Shown here: piece after piece, positions 15,332-21,968 of the stretch
Layout: each line of letters starts with the position of its first letter
How positions within the stretch are numbered: position 1 is the stretch's first letter
IMG/VR virus record: IMGVR_UViG_3300048837_000101
Span: 1-24,288 of that record
From: a virus
DNA: 24,288 nt
Reading direction: 5' to 3' (one strand)
Notes under the pieces: model-generated
Database searches by the model: none
What the model was told of the DNA's origin: nothing
Seen by the model: the letters and a program-made list of their open reading frames with translations, nothing else
Translations under genes and position numbers: made by a program

Positions 15332-15903
15332 TTCACGCTTCTGATGTTCTCTAGCTTTACTTCCGAACAGTCGATCACCAGCAGCTCCGGGCCACGCAGC
15401 CGGTCAAAGAACGCGACCACGGCTGACGTCGGGATGACGAAAGTCCCGATGCACCCAGACCCTAGCTCTTGCGCGTGGCGATACGCCGTCTTCTCGTCGA
15501 GACAGAAGATGAACGGGTGAAGACCGCCGACCTGAACCTGTGGCCGGTAGGCTACCACCGTGTCGTGGACGTGAAGGACGGTGTACTCGTCCAGCTCTTC
15601 GTCCTTCATCAGGAAGAGCCGGCGGTGGGGGCGCTTGGACGCAAAGTGTTTCAGCCAGAGTGCGTTGTGCGTCATCAGAGCATTCCGGCTCCAAATGACA
15701 CCAAGCAGAAACCAGAAGGCTGCGTCCGACAGCTTCTCGTGTGACTTGTCGAAGATCAGCAACAGCTGCTGGACGTTCGTCTTTCGGTCGAGCTGAAGCA
15801 GCTCTTCAGCTAGCGCCTCGTCGAACCTCGTCCACCTAGGCTCGACAGCGTCGATATGGATCAACGGGATTACGTTGTCTGGCGCGGCTTCTTGTTCGGT
15901 CAT
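15316..15903 (-). CDS. Hypothetical protein downstream of the polymerase
   Basis: A 195-aa protein of unknown family. It is mixed alpha/beta in appearance, soluble except for a short hydrophobic patch (AAFWFLLGVIW, ~61-71). It has recognisable blocks: LAEELLQLDRKTNVQQLL, a KRPHRRLFLMKDEELDEYTV segment, and a C-terminal FFDRLRGPELLVIDCSEVKL. No catalytic motif was recognised. Start ATG overlaps the previous gene stop by 4 nt (ATGA), so it belongs to the polymerase operon. A replication accessory role is only a guess from location. Confidence 0.7.
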   Translation of the reverse strand: MTEQEAAPDNVIPLIHIDAVEPRWTRFDEALAEELLQLDRKTNVQQLLLIFDKSHEKLSDAAFWFLLGVIWSRNALMTHNALWLKHFASKRPHRRLFLMKDEELDEYTVLHVHDTVVAYRPQVQVGGLHPFIFCLDEKTAYRHAQELGSGCIGTFVIPTSAVVAFFDRLRGPELLVIDCSEVKLENIRSVKCLTF

Positions 15904-16241
15904 GGTCCTTCAGCCTCCGAGAATTCGATACAGCGGAGTGACGTCGGCTTGTCGATGTAGAGACGAGCCTGACAGCGCCACTTGATGCCGTGGGTGACGA
16001 CGGGGAACTTCAGCACAGTGGTACCCTTCGGCGCCTCCTGCGCCGCTGTGATGAATCCGTTCAGGATGGTGACGGTGGCGCCGTAGGCGACGTCTTTTCC
16101 TGGAACGTGAAGACGACGCTGAAACATCTTGTAGTCGCAGTCGATGATGTCGGCGTCGATCATCATCTTCTCGCGCACAGCGATCAACCCGCATTCCACG
16201 AGTTCGTTGTTCTCCATCCTCTCTGTTCTAGACTTTCCCAT
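15900..16241 (-). CDS. Hypothetical protein directly after the polymerase
   Basis: A 113-aa protein of unknown family. Sequence is rich in beta-type segments (DVAYGATVTILNGF, GTTVLKFPVVTHGIKWRCQARLYID), with Cys17, Cys35 and two later Cys residues, not clearly arranged as a metal site. ATG at 16241 starts 4 nt after the polymerase TAG. A second in-frame ATG at 16217 (MENNEL) has AGAGAGG but almost no spacing, so the upstream start is preferred. The end overlaps the next gene by 4 nt (ATGA). Function unknown. Confidence 0.7.
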   Translation of the reverse strand: MGKSRTERMENNELVECGLIAVREKMMIDADIIDCDYKMFQRRLHVPGKDVAYGATVTILNGFITAAQEAPKGTTVLKFPVVTHGIKWRCQARLYIDKPTSLRCIEFSEAEGP

Positions 16242-16245
16242 GGTT

Positions 16246-18273
16246 CTACTTTCTGTAGCGTGTCGTGGTGAAGCCGGCGACTTTGATAGGCAGACCTTCC
16301 GCCCACCAAGGCAAGGTCGCCATCAGCTCGCAGAACTCTTCAATCCCAGGATTCGGGAAATCGTCGGCAGCTCGCTCGGCGATCAGTTCGTCATGTACAG
16401 TCAGGACAGTCTGCCAGTGGCCGGTGGCTTCGATACGGAGCATCGCTGCTGCCATCAGGTCACGCGAGACAGCCTGCGAGATGTTCTCCGTCAGGCGCCC
16501 GCCGTAGGTCTTCTGGAGAGACCACTGACGGGTCTTGCTGTCCACGCCTTGGTAACGGATGACCCGGATCTTGTCCTGGCCTCCCCAGGGTGCGCGTTCC
16601 CAGCCGACAGACGGCTTGTAGTAGCAAAGCTTCCGTCCGCTCGGTAGCTCGGCGCAGAGGTAGTCGCCTTGCATAGACCACGCCACTCGATTGACCGTGT
16701 ACTTCTTCCCTCTGTTCTCAATCGCTGCCATCGCTGCCTTGGAGTAGTTGCTCCACAGCTTGACCACAGGCGAGTGAACCTGGCGGTACGTCCTGACGGC
16801 AGCTATGGCTAGATCTTCGCTGATCTTCTGCCCAAGGTTCTCGCAGGACGCGCGGAACTTCTCGGCGCCCATCTGGTAGCCACAGCCGAGAGTCGCCGTC
16901 TTCCCGACGAAGCGCTGGTCCTGTGTCACGTCAGCCAGATCAACGCCGAAGATCTCGGTCGCCAGCTCTTCGTAAAGAGGCTTGTTGTCCCTGAAGGCTT
17001 GGAGCCCTGCCTCGTGTCTCGCAAGCCAGAAGAGGACACGCACTTCGATGGAGGCGTAGTCGGCAACGTCTAGAACCTTACCCTTCGGTGCAACGATCAT
17101 CCCGCGAAGGCAGGACGAGAAGAAGGACATCGGATCGCCGTAGCAGAGCCTGATCATCTCGAGGTCGAGATCCTTGATCATGGCGATGGCTTGATCGGTG
17201 TCCTTGATCTTACCGCGCGGGAAGTTCTGTGGCTGGACACCAAGTCCGCCCCATCTTCCGGTACCGGCTGCGTGGTACATCAGGATGTCGCGGAGCCGGC
17301 TGTCCGTTCTGCTGCGCTTCTCGAACGCCATGTACTTCGCCGTGGACGTCTTCGAGATAGCTTGCCGTATCTCGAGAAGGCGCTTGGCCTTCCCTTCGAC
17401 AAGACCAGCTTCGATGGCACCAGAGATTGTCTTTGCCTGGGTGTTGAGAAGGACGGCGCCGTTCGCCTTGAGCCAGCTGAGCGTAGCGGCTCGCTGGTTG
17501 GTGGACTGGACCTGTCCTCCCGTCAGCTTCCTCGTCTCGTTGGTCAGAGCGACAGTCTCTTCTTCGATAAGCTTCAGCGCGCACTTGACGGCTTTCCGGT
17601 CAACGTGGAACCCGCGCATGTTGATGGCTTGGTCGAGAAGCCAGACGTCGCGCTCGGTCTGGTGGAGCGGCGGCAGCTTGAGGAAGAGCCCGGTCTCGGC
17701 GAGTACGTCCTTCACGCAGTACTCGATGATTTTCCGTAGCTCGTCTTCGTCCGTGTGGCGGGTCTCTGGATTGTTCTTTGTCGGCTTCCTCGGCTTGCAA
17801 TGCTTGAGCATCAGCCGATGGCCTTCCTTGTCCTTCTGATGCGGCAGCTTCAGAACCTTGCACGCGCCTTCGAGGTTTCGCGGAAGGGAGCGCGCAGCAG
17901 CCATGGACGCGGTACATATCCATCTGTCGGTGGGGATCTCCCTGATGTCGTGCATCAGACATTTCCGGCCAACGACGTAGCGAGTGATCAGCTGCTCGAA
18001 GAGTGCGTTGTGCGCCACGAGGACCGTCGTTGGCTCTTGAAGCGCATCAAGGAACTCGAGGAAGTCTCCAGCGGACTCTTCGTGCGTGATCGTCGGCGAG
18101 TAGGAGCGAACGCGCACAGCTGTCCCAGCGGCAAGTTCTTCCTTGGTGCCGATGACCCACGCTACGCAGAGGAGCTTAGTAGACGGGTGACGCGCGTACT
18201 CGTAGGCGCCCACCTTCTTCAGGTCTGCCTCTGAGAAGGTCTCGTAGTCCATGATCATGTAACGTATAGCCAC
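16246..18273 (-). CDS. DNA polymerase, family A, with 3'-5' exonuclease
   Basis: A 675-aa replicative phage polymerase of the PolA family. Exonuclease motifs: Exo I D9-Y-E11 (DYET), Exo II Asn89 (HNALFEQ), Exo III Tyr185-xxx-Asp189 (YCVKDV). Polymerase motifs: A with Asp405 (DYASIEVR), B around Lys458 and Tyr466 (FVGKTATLGCGYQ), C His627-Asp-Glu (VHDE). All key residues are present and there is no N-terminal 5'-3' exonuclease domain, typical of this phage group. The start is GTG at 18273 with AAGG 8-9 nt upstream; ATGs at codons 6 and 8 are possible but have worse sites. A structured RNA region lies just upstream. Neighbours DUF2815, DUF2800 and SNF2 form the usual phage cassette. Confidence 0.93.
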   Translation of the reverse strand: MAIRYMIMDYETFSEADLKKVGAYEYARHPSTKLLCVAWVIGTKEELAAGTAVRVRSYSPTITHEESAGDFLEFLDALQEPTTVLVAHNALFEQLITRYVVGRKCLMHDIREIPTDRWICTASMAAARSLPRNLEGACKVLKLPHQKDKEGHRLMLKHCKPRKPTKNNPETRHTDEDELRKIIEYCVKDVLAETGLFLKLPPLHQTERDVWLLDQAINMRGFHVDRKAVKCALKLIEEETVALTNETRKLTGGQVQSTNQRAATLSWLKANGAVLLNTQAKTISGAIEAGLVEGKAKRLLEIRQAISKTSTAKYMAFEKRSRTDSRLRDILMYHAAGTGRWGGLGVQPQNFPRGKIKDTDQAIAMIKDLDLEMIRLCYGDPMSFFSSCLRGMIVAPKGKVLDVADYASIEVRVLFWLARHEAGLQAFRDNKPLYEELATEIFGVDLADVTQDQRFVGKTATLGCGYQMGAEKFRASCENLGQKISEDLAIAAVRTYRQVHSPVVKLWSNYSKAAMAAIENRGKKYTVNRVAWSMQGDYLCAELPSGRKLCYYKPSVGWERAPWGGQDKIRVIRYQGVDSKTRQWSLQKTYGGRLTENISQAVSRDLMAAAMLRIEATGHWQTVLTVHDELIAERAADDFPNPGIEEFCELMATLPWWAEGLPIKVAGFTTTRYRK

Positions 18274-18299
18274 GACGAATACCTTCTACGAAGGAGACA

Positions 18300-18382
18300 C
18301 CAGAAGGCCGGATTGGGTACCGACCGGCGCTTCCCCTGTCCCGAAGGACAGCATCCCTACCGCGTGTAGGGAACGCTTCTGG
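18300..18382 (-). ncRNA. Predicted four-way-junction RNA upstream of the polymerase
   Basis: The stretch can fold completely on the - strand. A 7-bp closing stem pairs CCAGAAG (18382-18376) with CTTCTGG (18306-18300). It encloses three hairpins: TCCCTAC/GTAGGGA with a 5-nt loop (18372-18354), CTGTCC-TTCG-GGACAG with a UUCG-type tetraloop (18351-18336), and GCCGG/CCGGC with a 12-nt loop (18328-18307). The UUCG tetraloop, closed by C-G, occurs in the - strand sense, the direction of transcription of the operon. It lies between the DUF2815 stop (18393) and the polymerase GTG (18273). It is not a tRNA: spacing and loops do not fit. Function unknown; a cis-regulatory leader or processed small RNA are options. 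Confidence 0.55.
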
Positions 18383-18392
18383 CGATCGAACT

Positions 18393-18995
18393 CTAGAAGC
18401 CTTCTTCGCTGTCACCGTCTTCGTCGTCTTCACCGCTATCGTCGTAGTTGTCTTCGTCCTCTGACTCGTCTTCAACCTCGTCGAAGACTTCCTCAGCGGG
18501 ACGGGCGCCGCTGAACGGATCACCGTCCCGCAGCTTTTGGATGTTCTTGAGACCGAACGCCACGCCTTTGTTGCCCTTGGTGTCGTAGGCATAGGCCAGC
18601 AGCTCAGCGCGAGCGTAACAGCCAGCGTAGAACTCTTCGTCGGTCGAGAGCCTGTTCTTCTTTCCGTCGATCAAGCCTGGCTTCGTCTTGCTGGTCGCAG
18701 CAACGAAGATGACGTTCTCGCCATAGCCGTCAGTGCCTTCGCGCTCGGCGCCGTCACGGAAGGGGGAGCGAAGCTTCTTCGGCCACTTCGTCTTGTCGGC
18801 TCCCCACTTCTCCACCTTTGCACTGAAGGCTGCCTTTTTGAGCGCCGTCAGATCAGTCTTTTTGCTGAAGAGCATCGTCAGGCCGAACTTAGCTTCCTGC
18901 TCGTCGAAGGACTTGGCCTTGAACACAGCCGGGTAGCTGACGCGGAACTCTGGCGTAAGGCACTTCTTCTTCTCGATGTCCATCTTCTTTGCCAT
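18393..18995 (-). CDS. ssDNA-binding protein, DUF2815 family
   Basis: A 200-aa protein with the DUF2815 (phage SSB-like OB-fold) pattern: TPEFRVSYPAVFKAK near 14-28, FGLTMLFSKKTDL, and the block FYAGCYARAELLAYAYD...GVAFGLKNIQKLRDGDPFSG (122-162). The C-terminal 33 residues are almost all Asp/Glu/Ser and end EEGF, like the acidic tail with terminal Phe that bacterial SSBs use to recruit partners. It should coat ssDNA and recruit the polymerase and recombination enzymes. AAGGA is 10 nt before ATG. Three TCGAGAG repeats lie just upstream of that site. Confidence 0.82.
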   Translation of the reverse strand: MAKKMDIEKKKCLTPEFRVSYPAVFKAKSFDEQEAKFGLTMLFSKKTDLTALKKAAFSAKVEKWGADKTKWPKKLRSPFRDGAEREGTDGYGENVIFVAATSKTKPGLIDGKKNRLSTDEEFYAGCYARAELLAYAYDTKGNKGVAFGLKNIQKLRDGDPFSGARPAEEVFDEVEDESEDEDNYDDSGEDDEDGDSEEGF

Positions 18996-19012
18996 GACTT
19001 GTCGTTCCTTTT

Positions 19013-19037
19013 TCGAGAGTGTCGAGAGTTTCGAGAG
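19013..19037 (-). repeat. Three direct TCGAGAG/CTCTCGA repeats before the SSB gene
   Basis: TCGAGAG occurs at 19013-19019, 19022-19028 and 19031-19037, exactly 9 bp apart. On the coding strand the last copy ends two bases before the AAGGA ribosome site of the DUF2815 gene. Nothing else in the 84-nt gap is evident. It could be an operator or an RNA site for autoregulation by the SSB itself, as T4 gp32 does; this is a guess from position. Confidence 0.5.
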
Positions 19038-19079
19038 CGTTGCTGCCTGGGCGGTTTGACCCTCCTTCTGGTAGCCTTC

Positions 19080-19775
19080 CTACTTCCGACGTTTAAGGAC
19101 TCTACCGCTTCTCGCGCCAGCTGCTTTACGGCGGCTGGCGCCTTTAGCGACTGCTCTGGCCTTCTTCTTTTTCTTCCCGGCCACTCGACGCGCAGCTTTC
19201 TTCTTCGTCTTCTTTTTCACCTTGTCTTTCCTCCCTTGAAGCTTAGCAATCCGGCGCTCGGTATCACTGATCGACTTGGTGAAGTCGATCTTTCTTTCAC
19301 GCAGCTTCTGCTCAGCTGTCGCGATTGTCTTCTTCGTCTCTTGCTCGAAAGCCTTCAGCGAAGCCTTGTCCTCTTTGATCCCTTGCTTCATGTCGGCGAC
19401 TTGCGACCTAACAAAGCCTTTGCGTCCCCCAGGTGTAGCGTTGTGCTCAGCGACGATCTTAGGTCCGTCGTCAGACCATTCATCGCCGAAGACGTCAGAC
19501 GCTTTGATGGCGGCGATCTGCTCGCCGTCGAGTAACTGGCCCGGCGTCACATCGTCGGCGACGAGGTCAGCCGTTCGCTCTGCTGTCACGACGTCTGGGT
19601 ACACCACAGCCTTGTTGAGCAGGTCGGTGACAGACGAGGACTTGTTCATCTCCTCGACGGAGACGAAATGCCCATCCGCTAGAAGGTGGATCTTCCCTTC
19701 CCGCGACACGCCGAGGAGCGCTCTCTTCTTGAATTGAGCCGCAGACTTGAAATCGCCTAGATGCATCTCGGTCAT
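19080..19775 (-). CDS. Lysine-rich protein of the recombination operon
   Basis: A 231-aa protein of unknown family. Residues 1-115 are a mixed-charge domain without known motifs (SREGKIHLLADGHFVSVEEM, VTAERTADLVADD). Residues ~124-185 look like a charged coiled coil (KEDKASLKAFEQETKKTIATAE...). Residues ~160-231 are dominated by Lys, Arg and Ala (KKKTKKKAARR, GKKKKKARA, KGASRRKAAG), similar in composition to histone H1-like bacterial and phage tails, so DNA or RNA binding is likely. Start overlaps the DUF2800 stop (ATGA). Placement between the nuclease and SSB suggests a recombination or DNA-condensing helper. Confidence 0.7.
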   Translation of the reverse strand: MTEMHLGDFKSAAQFKKRALLGVSREGKIHLLADGHFVSVEEMNKSSSVTDLLNKAVVYPDVVTAERTADLVADDVTPGQLLDGEQIAAIKASDVFGDEWSDDGPKIVAEHNATPGGRKGFVRSQVADMKQGIKEDKASLKAFEQETKKTIATAEQKLRERKIDFTKSISDTERRIAKLQGRKDKVKKKTKKKAARRVAGKKKKKARAVAKGASRRKAAGARSGRVLKRRK

Positions 19776-21034
19776 GGCTTCTTTGCCTTTCGCTTCTTGG
19801 TTTCGGTCAACGGCTCGGTGCCGTCTTCAGTTAGCTCGGGGAGATCTGGGAACGCAGCTTCGGCTGGGTTTACTGCGGGACGAGGATCGTCTTCTCGGAC
19901 CATCGTCAGACCGCTGCTCTCTTTGGTGACGTGTTCTTTCAGCCACGCCTGCGATTCGGTGGGGAACAGCTTCTTTAGCTTCACCTCGAGCTGAGCCGGC
20001 GAGAGAAGCTTCGGCTCTGTAAAGGCGACCATACCGAACTTCTTCTCAGCCTCGTACTCGGCGCGCATCTCGTCTGCCCACTTCCGAGACGCTCTCTTCT
20101 GAACCAGCTTATAGCCTTCGATCGTCTCGCCTCGTTGGAGCGCAGCAGCTGCGTAGTCCTCTACCTGGGAGATCCAGCTCTTTAGCTTCCCGGCAGCTTG
20201 AAGGATCTGCGCCAGCTTCGGCACCGTCCTAGGCTCTGGCAGATTCCCTTGGATCTGGTAGTCATCGTCGAAGACGATCTCTGCCTCCCTCGCAGCCTCC
20301 GTCGAGATCTGCGGACAGATGACGGCAGCCGGGCAGTAGCGGCAGTGCTTGCCTGTCGCGAGAGGAGCGTCCTTCTCCTTGGTGGCGAGAGCACCGTCGG
20401 TGAAGATGAAGCGCCAGATCTTGAGCGTGTCGATGTCGGTCGTCCAAGACCTAATGAACTCGCCTGACTCGTGGTGGGCGCGAGGCTGGATGATGACCAG
20501 CTCGACCGAGTCGAAGGCATAGTCGTAGGTGTGCGCGATGCCGAGCGCATAGTAGAGAAGCTGAGCGTTGTTCTCTGGGTCTACCGCGATTCCGGCGCCA
20601 TGCTTGTAGTCGATGACGACGAGACGAGGCTTCTTCGTCAGCATCGAGTCTTCGGCAAGCGCGACGTCAAGCGTCCCGAACATTTCTGGTCCGACGAAAG
20701 TCAGGTCTACCTTCGTCTCGATCAAGACCTCAGCTTCCGGCATCTCCTCGATGCGTCCGAGGATGTAGTAGACCGCTGTCAGGCAGTGATCGACCATATC
20801 GGCCGGATACTTCTCCTTCGCCATCTTGACAGCGATCTTAAGCTTCTTCCTGTTGCCGAGTAGGAACTCCAGACACTCGTGTGCCAGGGTGCCTTCTTCT
20901 GCGTAGGAACTCGAGACCGAGGGGGGAGCTAGCTCGGACAAGGCGATAGAGCCTGGACACGAGAGCCACCGCTCGGCTCCGGACGCCGAGAGTACCGCGT
21001 GTTCCCTGTCTTGATGCTTGTCCGAGCTAGCCAT
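19772..21034 (-). CDS. PD-(D/E)XK nuclease, DUF2800 family, probable Fe-S type
   Basis: A 420-aa RecB/Cas4-like phage nuclease. Motifs: His52 in EGTLAHE, Asp123 in GTLDVAL, Asp142-x-Lys144 (VVIDYKHG), then Gln158 in QLLYYALG. Four Cys residues sit as in iron-sulphur nucleases (AddB/Cas4): Cys26 (SCPGS) far from a C-x2-C-x5-C group at 231, 234 and 240 (HCRYCPAAVIC). This suggests a 4Fe-4S fold-stabilising cluster. The C-terminal ~100 residues are Lys/Glu-rich and end with a basic KKRKAKKP. It probably resects DNA ends for phage recombination with the SSB and SNF2 protein. GAGG lies 10 nt before the ATG. Confidence 0.85.
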   Translation of the reverse strand: MASSDKHQDREHAVLSASGAERWLSCPGSIALSELAPPSVSSSYAEEGTLAHECLEFLLGNRKKLKIAVKMAKEKYPADMVDHCLTAVYYILGRIEEMPEAEVLIETKVDLTFVGPEMFGTLDVALAEDSMLTKKPRLVVIDYKHGAGIAVDPENNAQLLYYALGIAHTYDYAFDSVELVIIQPRAHHESGEFIRSWTTDIDTLKIWRFIFTDGALATKEKDAPLATGKHCRYCPAAVICPQISTEAAREAEIVFDDDYQIQGNLPEPRTVPKLAQILQAAGKLKSWISQVEDYAAAALQRGETIEGYKLVQKRASRKWADEMRAEYEAEKKFGMVAFTEPKLLSPAQLEVKLKKLFPTESQAWLKEHVTKESSGLTMVREDDPRPAVNPAEAAFPDLPELTEDGTEPLTETKKRKAKKP

Positions 21035-21060
21035 GTGGAAGCGCCTCTAGCGGGTGGGAG

Positions 21061-21621
21061 CTAGACCTTGAGCATCTTCGCGACAAGGCCGTACTGCGAA
21101 GGCTTGAGGTCGGAGACGTTGGTGACATTCATCTTCTTGAGGACTTTGACAGCCTCCGGACGACCATGCTTTTTGCCATAGGCACGGAACATGCCGATCA
21201 GGTCTTCCTTCGAGATGTCGCCTTTGGCGGCGGCACCAGCTTTGCTCTTCTTCGCCTTAGGCTCTTCCTCTTCTTCAGCCTCGTCGTCGTCCGACTCTTC
21301 CGTCTCGTCCTCGTCGTCCGACTCTTCTTCGGTGTCCTCGTCGTCGTCCGACTCTTCCGTCTCGTCCTCGTCGTCAGACGCTTCTTCGGTGTCCTCAAAG
21401 TCCTCGTCGTCTTCCGGCTCGGCCTCTTTCTTCTTACGGCCTGGCTTTTTCTTAGCAGCCGGCTCTTCGACGGCTTTGGCCTTTGCAGCCTTCGCCGGCT
21501 TTCCGCCTTTCGTAGCAGCGCCCGCGCGAAGGAGCGCAGCCGCTTGTTCGAGCGTGTCGGCGCCTGCGAGGGTGAACGGAACGCTGACGGTAACGATCGA
21601 CCTGGATGCTTGGGTTTCCAT
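21061..21621 (-). CDS. Acidic repeat protein with C-terminal helical domain
   Basis: A 186-aa protein in three parts. N-terminal 30 residues look beta/alpha (SIVTVSVPFTLAGADTLEQA). A low-complexity middle is basic at 38-66 and then very acidic at 67-120. The C-terminal ~50 residues (SKEDLIGMFRAYGKKHGRPE... KPSQYGLVAKML) form a small helical domain resembling a domain in other phage proteins where a short 'K-x-x-G-x-x-x-A' helix pattern ends with S-x-L-x-P-x-x-Y. The acidic part has a 19-residue repeat (82-100 and 101-119). It is encoded just upstream of DUF2800 and may bring together DNA-bound proteins. Function unknown. Confidence 0.7.
   Translation of the reverse strand: METQASRSIVTVSVPFTLAGADTLEQAAALLRAGAATKGGKPAKAAKAKAVEEPAAKKKPGRKKKEAEPEDDEDFEDTEEASDDEDETEESDDDEDTEEESDDEDETEESDDDEAEEEEEPKAKKSKAGAAAKGDISKEDLIGMFRAYGKKHGRPEAVKVLKKMNVTNVSDLKPSQYGLVAKMLKV
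21293..21406 (-). repeat. Two tandem 57-bp units encoding an acidic repeat
   Basis: Two imperfect 57-bp copies (21293-21349 and 21350-21406) encode SDDEDETEESDDDEDTEEE and a diverged copy. It is in-frame, low-complexity Asp/Glu/Ser coding DNA, prone to slippage. Confidence 0.8.
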
Positions 21622-21668
21622 TACTACCTGATCTCCACTTGGTTAAACGCTCTCACTGCGAAGGCGTT

Positions 21669-21968
21669 CTAGATTGAGCTGCTTGATGGCTTCGGGAGTC
21701 CTAGGCTTCGGCACCATGCTTGGTGTGTTTTCGACTCGGCTTCTGGCGGGTCGGTCTTCCACTCGCCCTTGACGTACCTGTTGTAGCTCGTCCGCGCCTC
21801 GAGATGGACAGGGCAGGCTCGGTTTGCCGGCGAGCGGAAGTTGAAGCCGAACTCGGTGCAGTACGCCTCGAACGACATGCGCGGAACTGCCTGCGGCTTG
21901 TGGTCTTGGACCGTCGTCGATGCCAAGACATCAGCTTCCGGTGGCGTTTGGTCTTCCGTCTCTGACAT
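21669..21968 (-). CDS. Hypothetical protein after the SNF2 helicase
   Basis: A 99-aa protein. The first ~28 residues are polar and probably disordered. The central part has two Cys-containing blocks (YCTEFGFNFRSPANRACPVH) that look like a small domain, followed by ARTSYNRYVKGEWKTD and a Ser-rich end. A metal-binding role for the Cys/His residues is possible but not clear. It starts in a TGATG overlap with the helicase stop, supporting co-translation. No family recognised. Confidence 0.65.
   Translation of the reverse strand: MSETEDQTPPEADVLASTTVQDHKPQAVPRMSFEAYCTEFGFNFRSPANRACPVHLEARTSYNRYVKGEWKTDPPEAESKTHQAWCRSLGLPKPSSSSI

Noticed and set aside
15581-15796. 71-aa + strand ORF, Ser-rich
   Set aside because: Antisense of the 195-aa gene; Ser-rich start reflects the opposite strand Asp/Glu codons.
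16144-16647. 167-aa + strand ORF antisense to the polymerase end
   Set aside because: Covers the polymerase motif C region on the other strand; no motif and no ribosome site.
18300-18382. tRNA gene
   Set aside because: The outer stem is 7 bp as in an acceptor stem, but the arms have 5-7 bp stems with loops of 4, 5 and 12 nt. There is no T-loop TTC pattern, no 7-nt anticodon loop and no CCA or plausible discriminator.
18300-18382. FMN riboswitch or related known aptamer
   Set aside because: The + strand has a short ACCGACCGGCG resemblance, but the order of conserved blocks and hairpins does not match and there is no riboflavin gene. The transcribed strand is -.
18537-19535. 332-aa + strand ORF antisense to SSB and the Lys-rich gene
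   Set aside because: Leu/Arg-rich composition typical of the antisense of Lys/Glu-rich genes; no ribosome site pattern and it covers two strong - genes.
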